Part shown: piece after piece, positions 17,190 through 26,690 of the stretch | Layout: each line of letters opens with the position of its first letter | Position numbering within the stretch: the first letter of the stretch is position 1 | NCBI RefSeq assembly: GCF_020564625.1 | Contig: NZ_JAJBZT010000008.1 | Coordinates: forward strand, 1-64,000 | DNA length: 64,000 nucleotides | Direction: 5' to 3' | Source: Leeia speluncae | GTDB lineage: Bacteria > Pseudomonadota > Gammaproteobacteria > Burkholderiales > Leeiaceae | Position numbers and translations under genes: made by a program | Notes under the pieces: generated by a model | The model's input: the letters and a program-made list of their open reading frames with translations, nothing else | Databases searched by the model: none | What the model was told of the DNA's origin: nothing

Positions 17190-17633
17190 TTAGGTATTTA
17201 ATTTTTTACCTAATAATAAGATTGCTTCTCTATTGCTTGGTGAAAAAACAACCTCTGCAGCGGTCTCCCAATTTACCCATCGATAACTGATATGTTCTTT
17301 CGCCGCAAGGGTAACAGGTTTTGTTGTTGGCAATTTAAAACCAAAAACATGCTCGGTATTGGAGGTAACGCCTGGTGCGTAACGATGACGCCAAGTCTCA
17401 TATATCTCGTATTGGTTTTGAATGTGCCAATTCGTTAATTCACCATCGTTAGGTGTAAACCCCGTTTCTTCCGCGAGTTCTCTTGCCGCTGTTTCCTCAA
17501 TTTGCTCGCCGAGTTCGATGCTACCAGTCACAGACTGCCAAAAACCAGGTCGATCGGCACGTTCGATTAATAACACTTTAAGATCCGAAGTGTGTACCAC
17601 GATGAGGGTAGAAATAGGTTGCTTGTAGGTCAT
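17190..17633 (-). CDS. nudB: dihydroneopterin triphosphate pyrophosphatase (Nudix)
   Basis: A 147-aa Nudix hydrolase that removes pyrophosphate from dihydroneopterin triphosphate, the second step of folate synthesis. The Nudix box is intact: G37-x5-E43-x7-R51-E-L-x-E-E-x-G. The family-specific FWQSVTGSIE and RHRYAPGV-x-NTEH segments match NudB rather than generic Nudix enzymes. It is transcribed alone, towards htpG. Confidence 0.93.
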   Translation of the reverse strand: MTYKQPISTLIVVHTSDLKVLLIERADRPGFWQSVTGSIELGEQIEETAARELAEETGFTPNDGELTNWHIQNQYEIYETWRHRYAPGVTSNTEHVFGFKLPTTKPVTLAAKEHISYRWVNWETAAEVVFSPSNREAILLLGKKLNT

Positions 17634-17770
17634 ATAACTAGTTTCTATTTTCGAATAATGACTTTTTTGAAGATTTTACCTTGTTGTTTTGCTGTCAGCG
17701 GAATATTTTTAGGCTAGACTAACTTTCTTACCTATATTTGGTAGATCGCTGGTTTTTTACTGATATTTTC

Positions 17771-17798
17771 TAGGCAAAATATCTCAGTCGGTTATAAT
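17771..17798 (+). promoter_or_regulatory. candidate sigma-70 promoter of maeB
   Basis: An exact TATAAT at 17793-17798 with TAGGCA (four of six matches to TTGACA) at 17771-17776 and a 16-bp spacer. It implies a leader of roughly 75 nt before the maeB ATG. Confidence 0.6.
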
Positions 17799-17826
17799 GC
17801 TTGGCTAGAAGAAAAACGAGCGATAG

Positions 17827-17853
17827 CGACTTCTAGCGAAGTCGTTCCCCCCC
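17827..17853 (+). other. maeB leader hairpin followed by a C7 run
   Basis: CGACTTC (17827-17833) and GAAGTCG (17838-17844) form a 7-bp hairpin with a TAGC loop. TT and seven C's (17847-17853) follow, within the predicted untranslated leader. The role is unknown; it could be an sRNA target or an mRNA-stability element. Confidence 0.45.
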
Positions 17854-17880
17854 ACGACAATCAAAAATGCAGGAGCTAGC

Positions 17881-20151
17881 ATGGATGAAGAGTTGCGCAA
17901 AAGCGCACTGGAATATCACCGTTACCCAACCGGCGGAAAGATCCAGATTTCCCCAACCAAGCCAATGATGACCCAGCGCGATCTAGCGCTAGCGTACTCA
18001 CCAGGTGTTGCAGCAGCATGTGACGCCATCGTCGAAGATCCAAATGAAGCAATGACATTGACCGCTAGGGGTAACCTAGTTGCCGTGATTTCTAACGGTA
18101 CTGCGGTATTGGGTCTTGGTAATATTGGCCCATTGGCTGGTAAGCCAGTCATGGAAGGTAAGGGCGTTCTCTTTAAGAAATTTGCAGGTATCGATGTATT
18201 CGATATTGAAGTAGATGAAAACGATCCTGATAAATTGGTCGACATCATTGCTGCATTAGAGCCAACTTTTGGTGGTATTAACCTTGAAGATATCAAGGCA
18301 CCAGAGTGTTTCTATGTTGAGCAAAAACTTCGCCAACGCATGAAGATTCCAGTCTTCCATGACGATCAGCACGGAACGGCGATTATTACTGCGGCGGCAG
18401 TTTTAAACGGCTTGCGCGTAGTAGGTAAGGAAATCGGCAGTGTAAAACTAGTTACTTCAGGTGCTGGTGCAGCTGCTGTAGCTTGCTTGGATCTTTTGGT
18501 GGCGTTAGGTGTAAAACAGGAAAATATTCTTGTTTGTGACTCTAAAGGCGTGATTTACAAAGGCCGTGACGAAAAGCTAGATGCTTCTAAAGCGCGTTAC
18601 TGCCGTGAAACCGATGCGCGCTCGCTAAAAGACGCGATTGCGGGTGCCGACATTTTCCTAGGTCTATCAGGTCCTAAACTAGTTACCCAAGACATGGTTC
18701 GCAGCATGGCTGACAAACCATTAATCTTGGCGTTGGCTAACCCAGATCCTGAAATCTTACCGCCATTAGCGAAAGAGGCTCGTCCAGACGCAATTATTTG
18801 TACTGGCCGTTCTGACTTCCCTAACCAGGTAAACAACGTACTTTGCTTCCCATTTATCTTCCGTGGTGCCCTAGATGTTGGCGCAACGACAATTAACGAA
18901 GAAATGAAGCTAGCGTGTGTTCGTGCAATTGCAGATTTGGCAATGGCAGAACAAAGTGATGTGGTTGCCTCTGCTTACGCAGATCAAACCCTATCATTTG
19001 GCCCAGAATATCTAATTCCAAAGCCATTTGATCCTCGCTTGATTATTAAGATTGCGCCAGCCGTTGCGAAAGCAGCGATGGACTCTGGCGTGGCGACTCG
19101 CCCAATCGCCGATCTAGATACCTATGTAGAGAAACTGACACAGTTTGTTTACCGCACAAATATCTTCATGAAGCCAGTATTCGCGGCTGCGAAAAAGGCG
19201 AAGAAACGTGTGGTTTACGCAGAAGGTGAAGATCAGCGCGTATTGCATGCGGTTCAGGCTATTGTGGATGAAGGTTTAGCACAACCAATCTTGATTGGTC
19301 GTCCTGCCGTTATCCAGCAGCGTATCGAAAAGTTAGGTTTGCGTATTCGCCCGGGTGAGCATTTTGAATTAGTGAACCCAGAGTACGATCCGCGCTATCG
19401 TGATTACTGGTCTCTATACTATGACATCATGCAACGTAAAGGTGTCACTGTTGCGGATGCTAAGCGTGAAGTGCGCCGCCGTGTGACTATGATTGCCGCA
19501 TTGATGGTTCGCCGTGGCGATGCAGATGCAATGATCTGCGGTATGATGAGCCATCATCATAATCACTTGCAGACCATTCAAGATGTAGTGGGTTATGCAC
19601 CTGGCGCAAAAACCATGGCAGCAATGAATGCTCTCATTCTGCCAACCGGTAACGTCTTTATTGCGGATACCTATGTAAACCATGATCCATCTGCAGAACA
19701 ATTAGCAGAAATTACGATCATGGCTGCCGATAGTATTCGTCGTTTTGGTATCGTTCCTAAAGTAGCTTTGTGCTCTCACTCTAGCTTCGGTAGTATCGAT
19801 TCTCCTTCTTCTCTGAAAATGCGTAAGGTCCTTGAACTAGTTAATCAACTAGATCCAGAACTAGAAGTTGAAGGTGAAATGCACGGTGACGCTGCATTGA
19901 GCGAAACGGTTCGTCAGATGACGTTCCCGAATTCTCGCCTAAAAGGTGCGGCTAACTTGTTGATTATGCCAACACTAGATGCGGCTAACATTTCATTTAA
20001 CTTGTTAAAAACAAGTGTAGATGGCGTGACCATTGGCCCAATCTTGCTAGGTGTAGATAAGTCTGTTCATATCTTGACGCCAACTGCATCTGTTCGTCGT
20101 ATTGTGAACATGACTGCATTGGCAGTAGTGGATGCAGTAGCAAAAGGCTAA
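17881..20151 (+). CDS. maeB: NADP-dependent malic enzyme (malic-PTA hybrid)
   Basis: A 756-aa cytoplasmic enzyme that oxidatively decarboxylates malate to pyruvate with NADP. The N-terminal malic enzyme part (about residues 1-410) shows the LAYSPGVA motif, [17 protein letters not shown] and the catalytic/metal region FHDDQHGTA. The C-terminal half (about 425-756) is phosphotransacetylase-like, usually regulatory in this family. The length equals that of E. coli MaeB. An AGGAG ribosome-binding site sits 8 bp before the ATG. It is a single gene with its own promoter and terminator. Confidence 0.96.
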   Translation: MDEELRKSALEYHRYPTGGKIQISPTKPMMTQRDLALAYSPGVAAACDAIVEDPNEAMTLTARGNLVAVISNGTAVLGLGNIGPLAGKPVMEGKGVLFKKFAGIDVFDIEVDENDPDKLVDIIAALEPTFGGINLEDIKAPECFYVEQKLRQRMKIPVFHDDQHGTAIITAAAVLNGLRVVGKEIGSVKLVTSGAGAAAVACLDLLVALGVKQENILVCDSKGVIYKGRDEKLDASKARYCRETDARSLKDAIAGADIFLGLSGPKLVTQDMVRSMADKPLILALANPDPEILPPLAKEARPDAIICTGRSDFPNQVNNVLCFPFIFRGALDVGATTINEEMKLACVRAIADLAMAEQSDVVASAYADQTLSFGPEYLIPKPFDPRLIIKIAPAVAKAAMDSGVATRPIADLDTYVEKLTQFVYRTNIFMKPVFAAAKKAKKRVVYAEGEDQRVLHAVQAIVDEGLAQPILIGRPAVIQQRIEKLGLRIRPGEHFELVNPEYDPRYRDYWSLYYDIMQRKGVTVADAKREVRRRVTMIAALMVRRGDADAMICGMMSHHHNHLQTIQDVVGYAPGAKTMAAMNALILPTGNVFIADTYVNHDPSAEQLAEITIMAADSIRRFGIVPKVALCSHSSFGSIDSPSSLKMRKVLELVNQLDPELEVEGEMHGDAALSETVRQMTFPNSRLKGAANLLIMPTLDAANISFNLLKTSVDGVTIGPILLGVDKSVHILTPTASVRRIVNMTALAVVDAVAKG

Positions 20152-20173
20152 TCTAGCTTAGTCTGGCGCATTG

Positions 20174-20199
20174 AAAAACCCCAGCTTGCTGGGGTTTTT
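20174..20199 (+). terminator. Rho-independent terminator after maeB
   Basis: AAAAACCCCAGC (20174-20185) is the exact complement of 20188-20199. The real loop is GCTTGC, and six T's follow the stem. Confidence 0.9.
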
Positions 20200-20374
20200 T
20201 ATTTTCATTTTATGAAGACAAGGCATGATGGAATCTTATACTTCCGTTATACTTTATAAGTAGTTTGTTTTTTTATGCAGACTTGATTGATCCTCTCATC
20301 ATTTTGCTTGTCAAATGTGATGAAGATGACGAATTCAAATTAGCGAGCAGTTTTCAAACGAAAGGGAGTATGTA

Positions 20375-20641
20375 ATGGCTGAAGACCTAAATGACCCGTT
20401 CAAATTGTTTCGCGACATGTGGAAGCCGCTTGAGATGACTGGTGCAGCATCATCTGGCGTACCGCCGATGTTTTCAGTTGAAGATCTTGAAAAGAAGATT
20501 AACGAATTGAAAGTCATTGAAGGGTGGCTAACCGTTAACGTTAATATGCTGCAAATGAGCATTAAGACAATGGAAATGCAGAAAGCAGCACTGCAAACCT
20601 TGCAGCAAGCTGCAGCTCCTGCAGACCCAAATAAACGATAG
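20375..20641 (+). CDS. PhaM-like polyhydroxyalkanoate granule-associated protein
   Basis: An 88-aa cytoplasmic protein. The central stretch DLEKKINELKVIEGWLTVNV (about residues 37-56), followed by NMLQMSIKTMEMQKAAL, is the signature of the PhaM family, which in Cupriavidus activates PHA synthase and links granules to the nucleoid. This member is short: it keeps the helical core but lacks the long basic, Lys/Ala/Pro-rich tail thought to bind DNA in full-length PhaM. It starts 36 bp before the YciA thioesterase gene and may be co-transcribed with it. No pha genes are in view, so a storage role is inferred. Confidence 0.8.
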   Translation: MAEDLNDPFKLFRDMWKPLEMTGAASSGVPPMFSVEDLEKKINELKVIEGWLTVNVNMLQMSIKTMEMQKAALQTLQQAAAPADPNKR

Positions 20642-20677
20642 TCCCAACGTTATTGATTGGGCGATATAGGCGTACAT

Positions 20678-21085
20678 ATGAGTATGTTTGTTGATACTGT
20701 TGAATTGCCTCCAGGCAAAATTCCAACATTACGTGTAATGACGATGCCAAAAGATGCGAACGCATATGGTTCTATCTTTGGTGGTTGGATGATGTCTCAA
20801 GTTGACATTGCTGGTGCTGCTGAAGCGACTAACCTAGCAAAAGGTGCGGTCGTGACCGTGGCGGTCAATGCATTTCAATTTAAAGAACCCGTTCATGTGG
20901 GGGATTTGGTTAGCTTTTATGCTGAGCCGCTACGTGTTGGTAGAACTTCTGTCACGATTAAAGTGGAAGTCTTTGCAGAGCGACATCCTGAAAATCCGAT
21001 AGTGGTGAAAGTCACGGAAGCGACCCTAACGTATGTTGCGGTAGACGTACAAGGCAAACCGCGCGTCATTGTCAAACCGGAATAA
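20678..21085 (+). CDS. acyl-CoA thioesterase, YciA family
   Basis: A 135-aa hotdog-fold thioesterase that hydrolyses acyl-CoA esters. The N-terminal segment (LRVMTMPKDANAYGSIFGGW, then MMSQVDIAGA) has the Asn-x-x-Gly/Asp helix-cap motif of the YciA/BFIT group, and the C-terminal YVAVDVQGKPR matches YciA closely. I choose the ATG at 20678, nine bases after an AGG. An in-frame TTG at 20657 has no ribosome-binding site. Confidence 0.9.
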   Translation: MSMFVDTVELPPGKIPTLRVMTMPKDANAYGSIFGGWMMSQVDIAGAAEATNLAKGAVVTVAVNAFQFKEPVHVGDLVSFYAEPLRVGRTSVTIKVEVFAERHPENPIVVKVTEATLTYVAVDVQGKPRVIVKPE

Positions 21086-21125
21086 AGATTTCGAGCCTTC
21101 TATCCTCTGTTTAAAATAATTCAAT

Positions 21126-22064
21126 ATGACGCTTACTGAACTACGCTATATTTTAGCGGTTGCAACAACAAGACATTTTGGGCGAGCTGCGGATGCTTGT
21201 TATGTTAGCCAACCCACCTTATCTGTTGCTGTAAAAAAGCTAGAAGAAGAACTCGGTGTTCAAATTTTTGAGCGTAATGGCGAGATCACGCTCACCCCTT
21301 TGGGCGAGCAAATTATTCAACAAGCGCAAAGAGTGCTTGAAGAGGCGGATTCTCTCAAGCAAATTGCAAAAGCCGGGCAGGATCAATTATCTGTTCCTCT
21401 TCGCCTTGGTGTGATTTATACCGTTGCTCCTGGATTACTACCCCATTTGATTCAAAAACTAAAGCCAATGGCGCCGCAGATGCCATTGCTGATTGAAGAG
21501 AACTACACCAGTAAATTATGTGAGCTTCTCCGGCAAGGAAAGTTAGATGCAATGATCTTGGCCTTGCCTTTCAATGATACCGGCTTTGAAATGGTGTCTA
21601 TGTATGATGAGTCTTTTGTTGTCGCGACGCCGGTTAATCATAAGTGGGCGGAAGAGTCTGATCGTTTGCCCCCAGCTAAATTAGTTGAGGATGATGTTTT
21701 ATTGCTAGGGCAGGGTAATTGCTTCCGTGATCAGGTACTACAGGTGTGTCCTGCGCTAAATAGAGGTGGTCAGGCAGGGTTACAACGTACATTAGAAGGC
21801 TCCTCTTTAGCCACCATTCGTCAGATGGTTGCTTCTGGTTTAGGGGTAACTGTCTTACCTGCTAACGAAGTAGCTGAAAACGAAGCTAGCTATAATCTAA
21901 TGAACATCATTCGATTTGAGTCGCCTGAACCAACGCGTCGCATTGTGCTTGCTTGGCGCCGTCGTTTCCCGCGTCCAGATGCGATTGAGGTCTTACAGAA
22001 GGCCATCCGTCAGTGCCCTTTACATGGGGTGACTTGGATAGAGCCAGAGCCGACACTGAGTTAA
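21126..22064 (+). CDS. oxyR: LysR-type peroxide sensor OxyR
   Basis: A 312-aa LysR-family activator with an N-terminal winged helix (TLTELRYILAVATTRHFGRA, then ADACYVSQPTLSVAVKKLEEELG) and a C-terminal sensor domain. Cys199 and Cys208 in NCFRDQVLQVC fall at exactly the numbering and spacing of the peroxide-sensing disulfide pair of E. coli OxyR. It therefore probably senses hydrogen peroxide and switches on catalase and peroxidase genes located elsewhere. It lies 40 bp after the thioesterase gene and ends in a strong terminator. Confidence 0.95.
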   Translation: MTLTELRYILAVATTRHFGRAADACYVSQPTLSVAVKKLEEELGVQIFERNGEITLTPLGEQIIQQAQRVLEEADSLKQIAKAGQDQLSVPLRLGVIYTVAPGLLPHLIQKLKPMAPQMPLLIEENYTSKLCELLRQGKLDAMILALPFNDTGFEMVSMYDESFVVATPVNHKWAEESDRLPPAKLVEDDVLLLGQGNCFRDQVLQVCPALNRGGQAGLQRTLEGSSLATIRQMVASGLGVTVLPANEVAENEASYNLMNIIRFESPEPTRRIVLAWRRRFPRPDAIEVLQKAIRQCPLHGVTWIEPEPTLS

Positions 22065-22075
22065 GTGTTTGATAT

Positions 22076-22114
22076 AAAAAACCAAAGGGCGCTATTTGCG
22101 CCCTTTGGTTTTTT
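22076..22114. terminator. bidirectional Rho-independent terminator
   Basis: A 17-bp stem (22076-22092 with 22098-22114) with A's on the left and T's on the right, between convergent oxyR and the carbonic anhydrase gene. Confidence 0.92.
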
Positions 22115-22137
22115 AAAGCTGTTCACTTACTGCCAGA

Positions 22138-22794
22138 CTATTTGCCCAGTCTTAGGTTATTTACTGCGTCGTTATAACAATCTAATAATTCTTCTTGTGA
22201 AGAAATAGAGATTTTCAGATCGTGCAGTAAGCCATTATTTAGGCGGTATACCCAACCATGAACCGTCAGAGGTTGGCCACGTTGCCATGCGTCTTGAACA
22301 ACGGTCGTTTGGCAAGCATTTAATACTTGTTCAATAACGTTGAGTTCGCACAGACGATCGCTTTGCGTGATGATATCTGGTTGGGCAGACATCAAAATTT
22401 CGTGTTTTTGGTTGATATCATGGATATGTCGAAGCCAGTTATCTACCAACCCAACACGCTTACCTTGTAGGGCCGCATTGACACCACCGCAACCATAGTG
22501 CCCACAGACAATGATGTGCTTAACGGCAAGCACATCTACTGCAAATTGAATGGTCGATAAGCAATTTAAATCGCTATGGACAATCAGGTTTGCAATGTTT
22601 CTATGAACAAATACTTCGCCTGGCAATAAGCCAATCAGTTCATTGGCAGGAACACGGCTGTCTGAACAGCCGATCCAAAGGTATTCTGGTGCTTGCTGTA
22701 ATGATAGTTTTTCGAAAAAACCAGGATCACGCTGATTCACTTTGTCAGCCCAGCGTTGATTGTTTTCAAATAAGGTGGTTAACGGTAATGACAT
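22138..22794 (-). CDS. can: beta-class carbonic anhydrase
   Basis: A 218-aa zinc enzyme that interconverts CO2 and bicarbonate. The zinc ligands fit the E. coli Can pattern: Cys43 and Asp45 in GCSDSRVP, and His99 and Cys102 in CGHYGCGG. I choose the ATG at 22794 because an AGGA lies nine bases upstream; a start nine codons earlier adds only basic residues and lacks a site. The leader holds a run of seven C's on this strand (22829-22835). Confidence 0.94.
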   Translation of the reverse strand: MSLPLTTLFENNQRWADKVNQRDPGFFEKLSLQQAPEYLWIGCSDSRVPANELIGLLPGEVFVHRNIANLIVHSDLNCLSTIQFAVDVLAVKHIIVCGHYGCGGVNAALQGKRVGLVDNWLRHIHDINQKHEILMSAQPDIITQSDRLCELNVIEQVLNACQTTVVQDAWQRGQPLTVHGWVYRLNNGLLHDLKISISSQEELLDCYNDAVNNLRLGK

Positions 22795-22967
22795 ATTTTT
22801 CCTCGATCGGGGAACTTTCATCCGGTTCGGGGGGGCTATGCTAGTGTAGCGACAGCCGGAATGAGCCCACAGGGTTGGTGTTTTTGTGGTAAATGAAACC
22901 GAAGTTGAACGCGATGGTAGGCGAGTTTTAGATACTAGGCAACCCTAAATGTAATAGGGCTTTTCAG

Positions 22968-22983
22968 TTGGCGCTCACTTTGC
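22968..22983 (+). promoter_or_regulatory. candidate sigma-54 promoter
   Basis: TTGGCGC at 22968-22974, five bases, then TTGC at 22980-22983: the GG/GC elements and spacing of a -24/-12 promoter, with one mismatch to TTGGCAC. It lies 38 bp before the permease start. No activator gene is adjacent. Confidence 0.35.
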
Positions 22984-23021
22984 CTAAAAATGGCAATTGA
23001 TTGTCGAATCTAGGAAATTTC

Positions 23022-25472
23022 ATGTTTGGATGGCGTTTATTTTGGCGAGATTTAAATAAAAATCGCCTGATGGTGTTTACCTTGCTGGTTGCGGTTTGCG
23101 CAATGGCAACGATTCAATTTGTGTCAGCGAGACTAAGTGCAATTGTTGAAACACAATCTAGCGTGCTCTTAGGTGGAGATGCCTTAGTCAGTGGTGACAA
23201 AGCACTTCCTTCGTCACTTCAAAATAAAGCCCATGAAATGGGGTTAAAGACAGCCAATGGCTGGTTGTTTCCAACAATGGCACAGACTGAAAAAGATGCC
23301 ATGTTAGTGAGTGCAAAAGCGGTAGAAAGTAGTTACCCCTTACGCGGAGAGTTAACTGTTCTATTGGCTAATGGAAATACGGTAGCCGCTCGTGCCCCTG
23401 CAAAAGGGTCTGTGTGGGTAGATAAAGCAATTCTAGATCGACTCAACCTAAAATTAGGTCAGCGCATTTATGTTGGAGATGCCGCGTTAAGCATTGCAGG
23501 GCAATTAATTAAGGAGCCTGATGCGCGGTTTAATTTTAATTCTTTGTCACCTCGCTTGATGCTTTCAGCCGCCGATTTACAGACCTCAGGTTTAGTGCAG
23601 GATCAAAGCCGTATTAGCTATGTATTGATGGTGGCAGGTGAGTCACCTGCAATGAAGGTCTGGAGTAGTTGGGCTAAGTTACATTTGCCACAAGGGGCGA
23701 GAGTCGAAGATGCGACCAATACCCGTGGCGATTTAAAACCTGTGATGGATAATGCGCAACGCTTTTTAAAAATGGCGGAAGTACTAGCAGTGGTGCTAGC
23801 ACTATCAGCAGGGATGTTATCTGCAACGCAGTATGTGAATCGTCACATTAGGGTGTGGGCCGTATTGCGTACACAAGGCATGACTGCAGCTCAACTAACT
23901 AGGTTGTATTTAGCCCAGTTTATTGGCATTGGCTTTGTGGCTTCTGTTTTGGGTGTTGTTTTTTCTTTGGGTTTACAGCAATTAGTGATTTCCAGAATCG
24001 CCTCATTATTGATGATGGAGTTACCCGCTTTACCGGTTTCGGTTGTCTTGCAATCTCTAATTGCTGGCCTGTGTTTAATCTTAGTAGTGGCATTACCTGC
24101 TATCTGGCAGTTAAGAAACTTTACGGTGATTCAACTTTTAAGGCTCGACGCCCCCGTTTCCATTTGGAGTGGTGGTTTGCTTTTGGGCGGCGGATTATTA
24201 GCGATCATTGCGTATAGCATTTTGCATAATGTATGGATTACATTTGCCTTACTTGCCGGTTTAATCTTGTGGTGCGCGCTGGTCGGTGGGTTAGTTTGGG
24301 TGATAGCAAAATGGATATTGAAACTATCCAATCCATCCGCATTCACCTTACGTATGGCGATGAATAGTCTCTTACGCCAACCAGCCTTGGTTGCTATTCA
24401 AGCGGGGGCAATTAGTTTAGGGCTGATTGCCATCTTGTTAGTCAGCCTAACGGCGACGCGGTTAGTGGGAAACTGGGAAAGCAAAATTCCTTCTGATGCA
24501 CCTAATCGATTTGTGATTAACCTTCAGTCCGATCAACTAGATCGTTTTAAGAATGCCTTCCAATCTGAACATATCACTGCGCCTACTGCCTATCCCATGA
24601 TTCGTGGTCGGCTTCAGATGATTAATCAGCATGTCGTAAAGCCTACTGACTATGTTGACCAGCAAACGCGGCGCTTAGCAACTAGAGAGTTTAACCTTTC
24701 ATGGATGTTAGAAACACCAAAAGGCAATAAGATCGTTGCGGGTAAAGCGTTTGATGAAACAACCCGCAATAGTTGGTCTGTGGAACAGGGAATCGCTGAA
24801 AAGCTAGGGGTTCAGGTTGGTGATACGCTGACTTATGATATTGCAGGCACAAAGGTTACAGGTAAAGTCGCGAACATTCGAAAATTGGATTGGACGTCTT
24901 TTCAGGTGAACTTCTTTGTGATTGCTAGCCCTGATATGTTGGCTGAGCAAATGACGAGTTATGTCAGTAGTTTTTACTTAGCTCCAGAGCACAGAAACGT
25001 GGAATTGACGCTACTAAAACAAATGCCAAATTTAACTGTCATTGATGTGAGCCGATTGCTAGCGCAAGCGAAGAGCATCATGGATCAATTAAGTGCTGCA
25101 CTACAGTTTATCTTAGGCTTTAGCATTATTAGTGGGGCGCTGGTGCTGTGGTCTGCTTTGGCAATGGGTATACAGAAGCGTCAGAAGCAAGTCGCTATTC
25201 TAAAAGGTGTTGGTGGTACGCAGGGTATGATTGCGAGGCTTTTCTTGTGGGAATACCTTGTGCTTGGAGGGGTGACTTCATTGATTGCAGTGTTAGGAAA
25301 TGAAGCGTTTGCCGCTTTTGTAAACGTGAAATGGTTGGAAGTGCCGTATCAACCGTCATCTTTGAGTTGGACATTGATTCCCGTGATTACTCTCGCGATT
25401 TTGCTGGTGGTCATGCCGCTATTACTCAGATTATTAAAGCTAAGACCTGCTGTGGTGTTTAGAAATAGTTAA
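23022..25472 (+). CDS. FtsX-like ABC transporter permease, YbbP type
   Basis: An 816-aa inner-membrane protein. One N-terminal transmembrane helix, a large periplasmic domain and three helices (about residues 245-370) are followed by a second membrane/periplasmic/FtsX repeat (last three helices about 690-810). This duplicated MacB/FtsX architecture matches YbbP/LolE-like permeases. I start at the ATG at 23022, seven bases after an AGGA; an upstream TTG lacks a site. YbbP normally works with the ATPase YbbA and next to TesA, and neither gene is here. It may pair with an ATPase encoded elsewhere. Confidence 0.88.
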   Translation: MFGWRLFWRDLNKNRLMVFTLLVAVCAMATIQFVSARLSAIVETQSSVLLGGDALVSGDKALPSSLQNKAHEMGLKTANGWLFPTMAQTEKDAMLVSAKAVESSYPLRGELTVLLANGNTVAARAPAKGSVWVDKAILDRLNLKLGQRIYVGDAALSIAGQLIKEPDARFNFNSLSPRLMLSAADLQTSGLVQDQSRISYVLMVAGESPAMKVWSSWAKLHLPQGARVEDATNTRGDLKPVMDNAQRFLKMAEVLAVVLALSAGMLSATQYVNRHIRVWAVLRTQGMTAAQLTRLYLAQFIGIGFVASVLGVVFSLGLQQLVISRIASLLMMELPALPVSVVLQSLIAGLCLILVVALPAIWQLRNFTVIQLLRLDAPVSIWSGGLLLGGGLLAIIAYSILHNVWITFALLAGLILWCALVGGLVWVIAKWILKLSNPSAFTLRMAMNSLLRQPALVAIQAGAISLGLIAILLVSLTATRLVGNWESKIPSDAPNRFVINLQSDQLDRFKNAFQSEHITAPTAYPMIRGRLQMINQHVVKPTDYVDQQTRRLATREFNLSWMLETPKGNKIVAGKAFDETTRNSWSVEQGIAEKLGVQVGDTLTYDIAGTKVTGKVANIRKLDWTSFQVNFFVIASPDMLAEQMTSYVSSFYLAPEHRNVELTLLKQMPNLTVIDVSRLLAQAKSIMDQLSAALQFILGFSIISGALVLWSALAMGIQKRQKQVAILKGVGGTQGMIARLFLWEYLVLGGVTSLIAVLGNEAFAAFVNVKWLEVPYQPSSLSWTLIPVITLAILLVVMPLLLRLLKLRPAVVFRNS

Positions 25473-25475
25473 ATG

Positions 25476-25500
25476 AAAAAAGGGGGGAATTTCCCCCTTT
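25476..25500. terminator. hairpin terminator between convergent genes
   Basis: A G/C-rich stem (25479-25486 with 25493-25500) whose best T-run is on the minus strand, after the secreted protein gene. It also sits three bases past the permease stop. Confidence 0.65.
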
Positions 25501-25511
25501 GCTTATGTTAA

Positions 25512-26039
25512 CTAGCGTGGATTACTTGGAATAATCATATAACGGCAAAATCCAGTATTGCAGTTAGATAATTGGGTCATAAATAGATACATTGGCTTTA
25601 ACTCTTGCTCGCCTGTTTTGAGTTTGCAGGCCAGTAAGTAGGAAGGCTCATTAAAGTTTAAATCCCAGCATTTACTGATGCTCGGTTTCTGGGCGAGTTC
25701 TTTTTTGAGTTGAAATGGCCAAGAGCCGGGCGCGTGGTCATCCAGTTTCGTTTGATCTAAATTGGTGATCGCATAGCTTAATGCATTTTTTGCTTCCGCT
25801 ACATTATCAACCTCATGAATCGCTTTGAGTTGATGTACCTCTGGAGGAATGGAAGGGTACTTGTTTTGGCCAAATGTCAGTTTACATTCTGTTGCAGTTT
25901 CGCATTTCAGATGAATGGTTGAGCGCTGGCCAGAAAGCTCTTGGAGTACTTCATATTCCCCAATAACACTATTGGTAGATGTTTCTGCATGCAGGGGCAA
26001 GCTTAAAAGTAGTGGTACAGAGAGGGTAAGAAATTTCAT
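25512..26039 (-). CDS. hypothetical secreted protein
   Basis: A 175-aa protein with a clear Sec signal peptide (MKFLTLSVPLLLSLPLHA, cleavage near residue 18), so probably periplasmic. The mature part has six cysteines, including close pairs (CETATEC and CNTGFC), which suggests disulfides. I do not recognise a family. It is transcribed alone, and its upstream region contains nested inverted repeats at 26057-26094. Confidence 0.75.
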   Translation of the reverse strand: MKFLTLSVPLLLSLPLHAETSTNSVIGEYEVLQELSGQRSTIHLKCETATECKLTFGQNKYPSIPPEVHQLKAIHEVDNVAEAKNALSYAITNLDQTKLDDHAPGSWPFQLKKELAQKPSISKCWDLNFNEPSYLLACKLKTGEQELKPMYLFMTQLSNCNTGFCRYMIIPSNPR

Positions 26040-26056
26040 TTAATCGATAGGGTTAT

Positions 26057-26094
26057 GCCAAAAGAATATTGTATCAATATTTATGACATTTGGC
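26057..26094. repeat. nested inverted repeats upstream of the secreted protein gene
   Basis: GCCAAA (26057-26062) pairs with TTTGGC (26089-26094), and inside it AATATT-GTATC-AATATT (26065-26081). The AT-rich dyad lies 18 bp before the minus-strand start and could be an operator. The rest of the 235-bp gap up to 26275 shows nothing I recognise. Confidence 0.4.
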
Positions 26095-26274
26095 TTTTGT
26101 TATGTTGAAAAGTCGTTTTTGACTATGTCGATACCTCCTCACTATCAATGACCGACAGCTTATTTTCATATTCCGACATCCCCCGTCTTGGGTAATTGCT
26201 TCTATCAGAACACCTGTTTAGTATCAGGTAATTGTTATTTTGCTAGTCCTTCTTACCTAGAAAGTTGAATACCC

Positions 26275-26625
26275 ATGAAAGAGCATATTTTTCTTCATCG
26301 CGAAGCAAATCCTACTCCAATCGTTGATCGTCCTTGGGCGGGTACTGTGGCAGAAGGCGAGCCACACACACTAACCAATAATGGGTACTCTTCTGCTGAT
26401 GGTACTTTACACATGGGCGTGTGGGAATCTTCTGTTGGCGTATGGAAAGTAGACTACAAGGTTTGGGAATATTGTAACTTTCTGGAAGGCCATTGCATTC
26501 TAACGCCAGAAAATGGCGAGCCAATTCACCTAAAAGCAGGGGATGTATTTATTATCGAACCAGGGTTCAAAGGCCGTTGGGAAGTGGTAGAGAAAGTGAA
26601 GAAGTATTACGTGATTAAGTTGTAA
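26275..26625 (+). CDS. cupin domain protein
   Basis: A 116-aa single-domain cupin of the Cupin_3/DUF861 type, a small beta-barrel. It shows the WESSVGVWKVDYKVWEYCNF segment typical of this group, then LEGHCILT and the second cupin motif LKAGDVFIIEPGFKGRWEV. Many members bind a metal or act as ureidoglycolate- or sugar-related enzymes, but the function cannot be assigned. The gene stands alone; a dyad that may act as terminator follows at 26648-26676. Confidence 0.82.
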   Translation: MKEHIFLHREANPTPIVDRPWAGTVAEGEPHTLTNNGYSSADGTLHMGVWESSVGVWKVDYKVWEYCNFLEGHCILTPENGEPIHLKAGDVFIIEPGFKGRWEVVEKVKKYYVIKL

Positions 26626-26647
26626 TTCTGATTTGTCTTTCTAAATG

Positions 26648-26676
26648 TTGACCACGAAGTAAGTTGTCGTGGTCAA
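26648..26676. terminator. dyad between convergent cupin and acetyltransferase genes
   Basis: A 10-bp perfect stem (26648-26657 with 26667-26676) with a 9-nt loop but no strong T-run on either strand. It is a likely but weak shared terminator. Confidence 0.5.
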
Positions 26677-26690
26677 CATCATCTTGTGGC

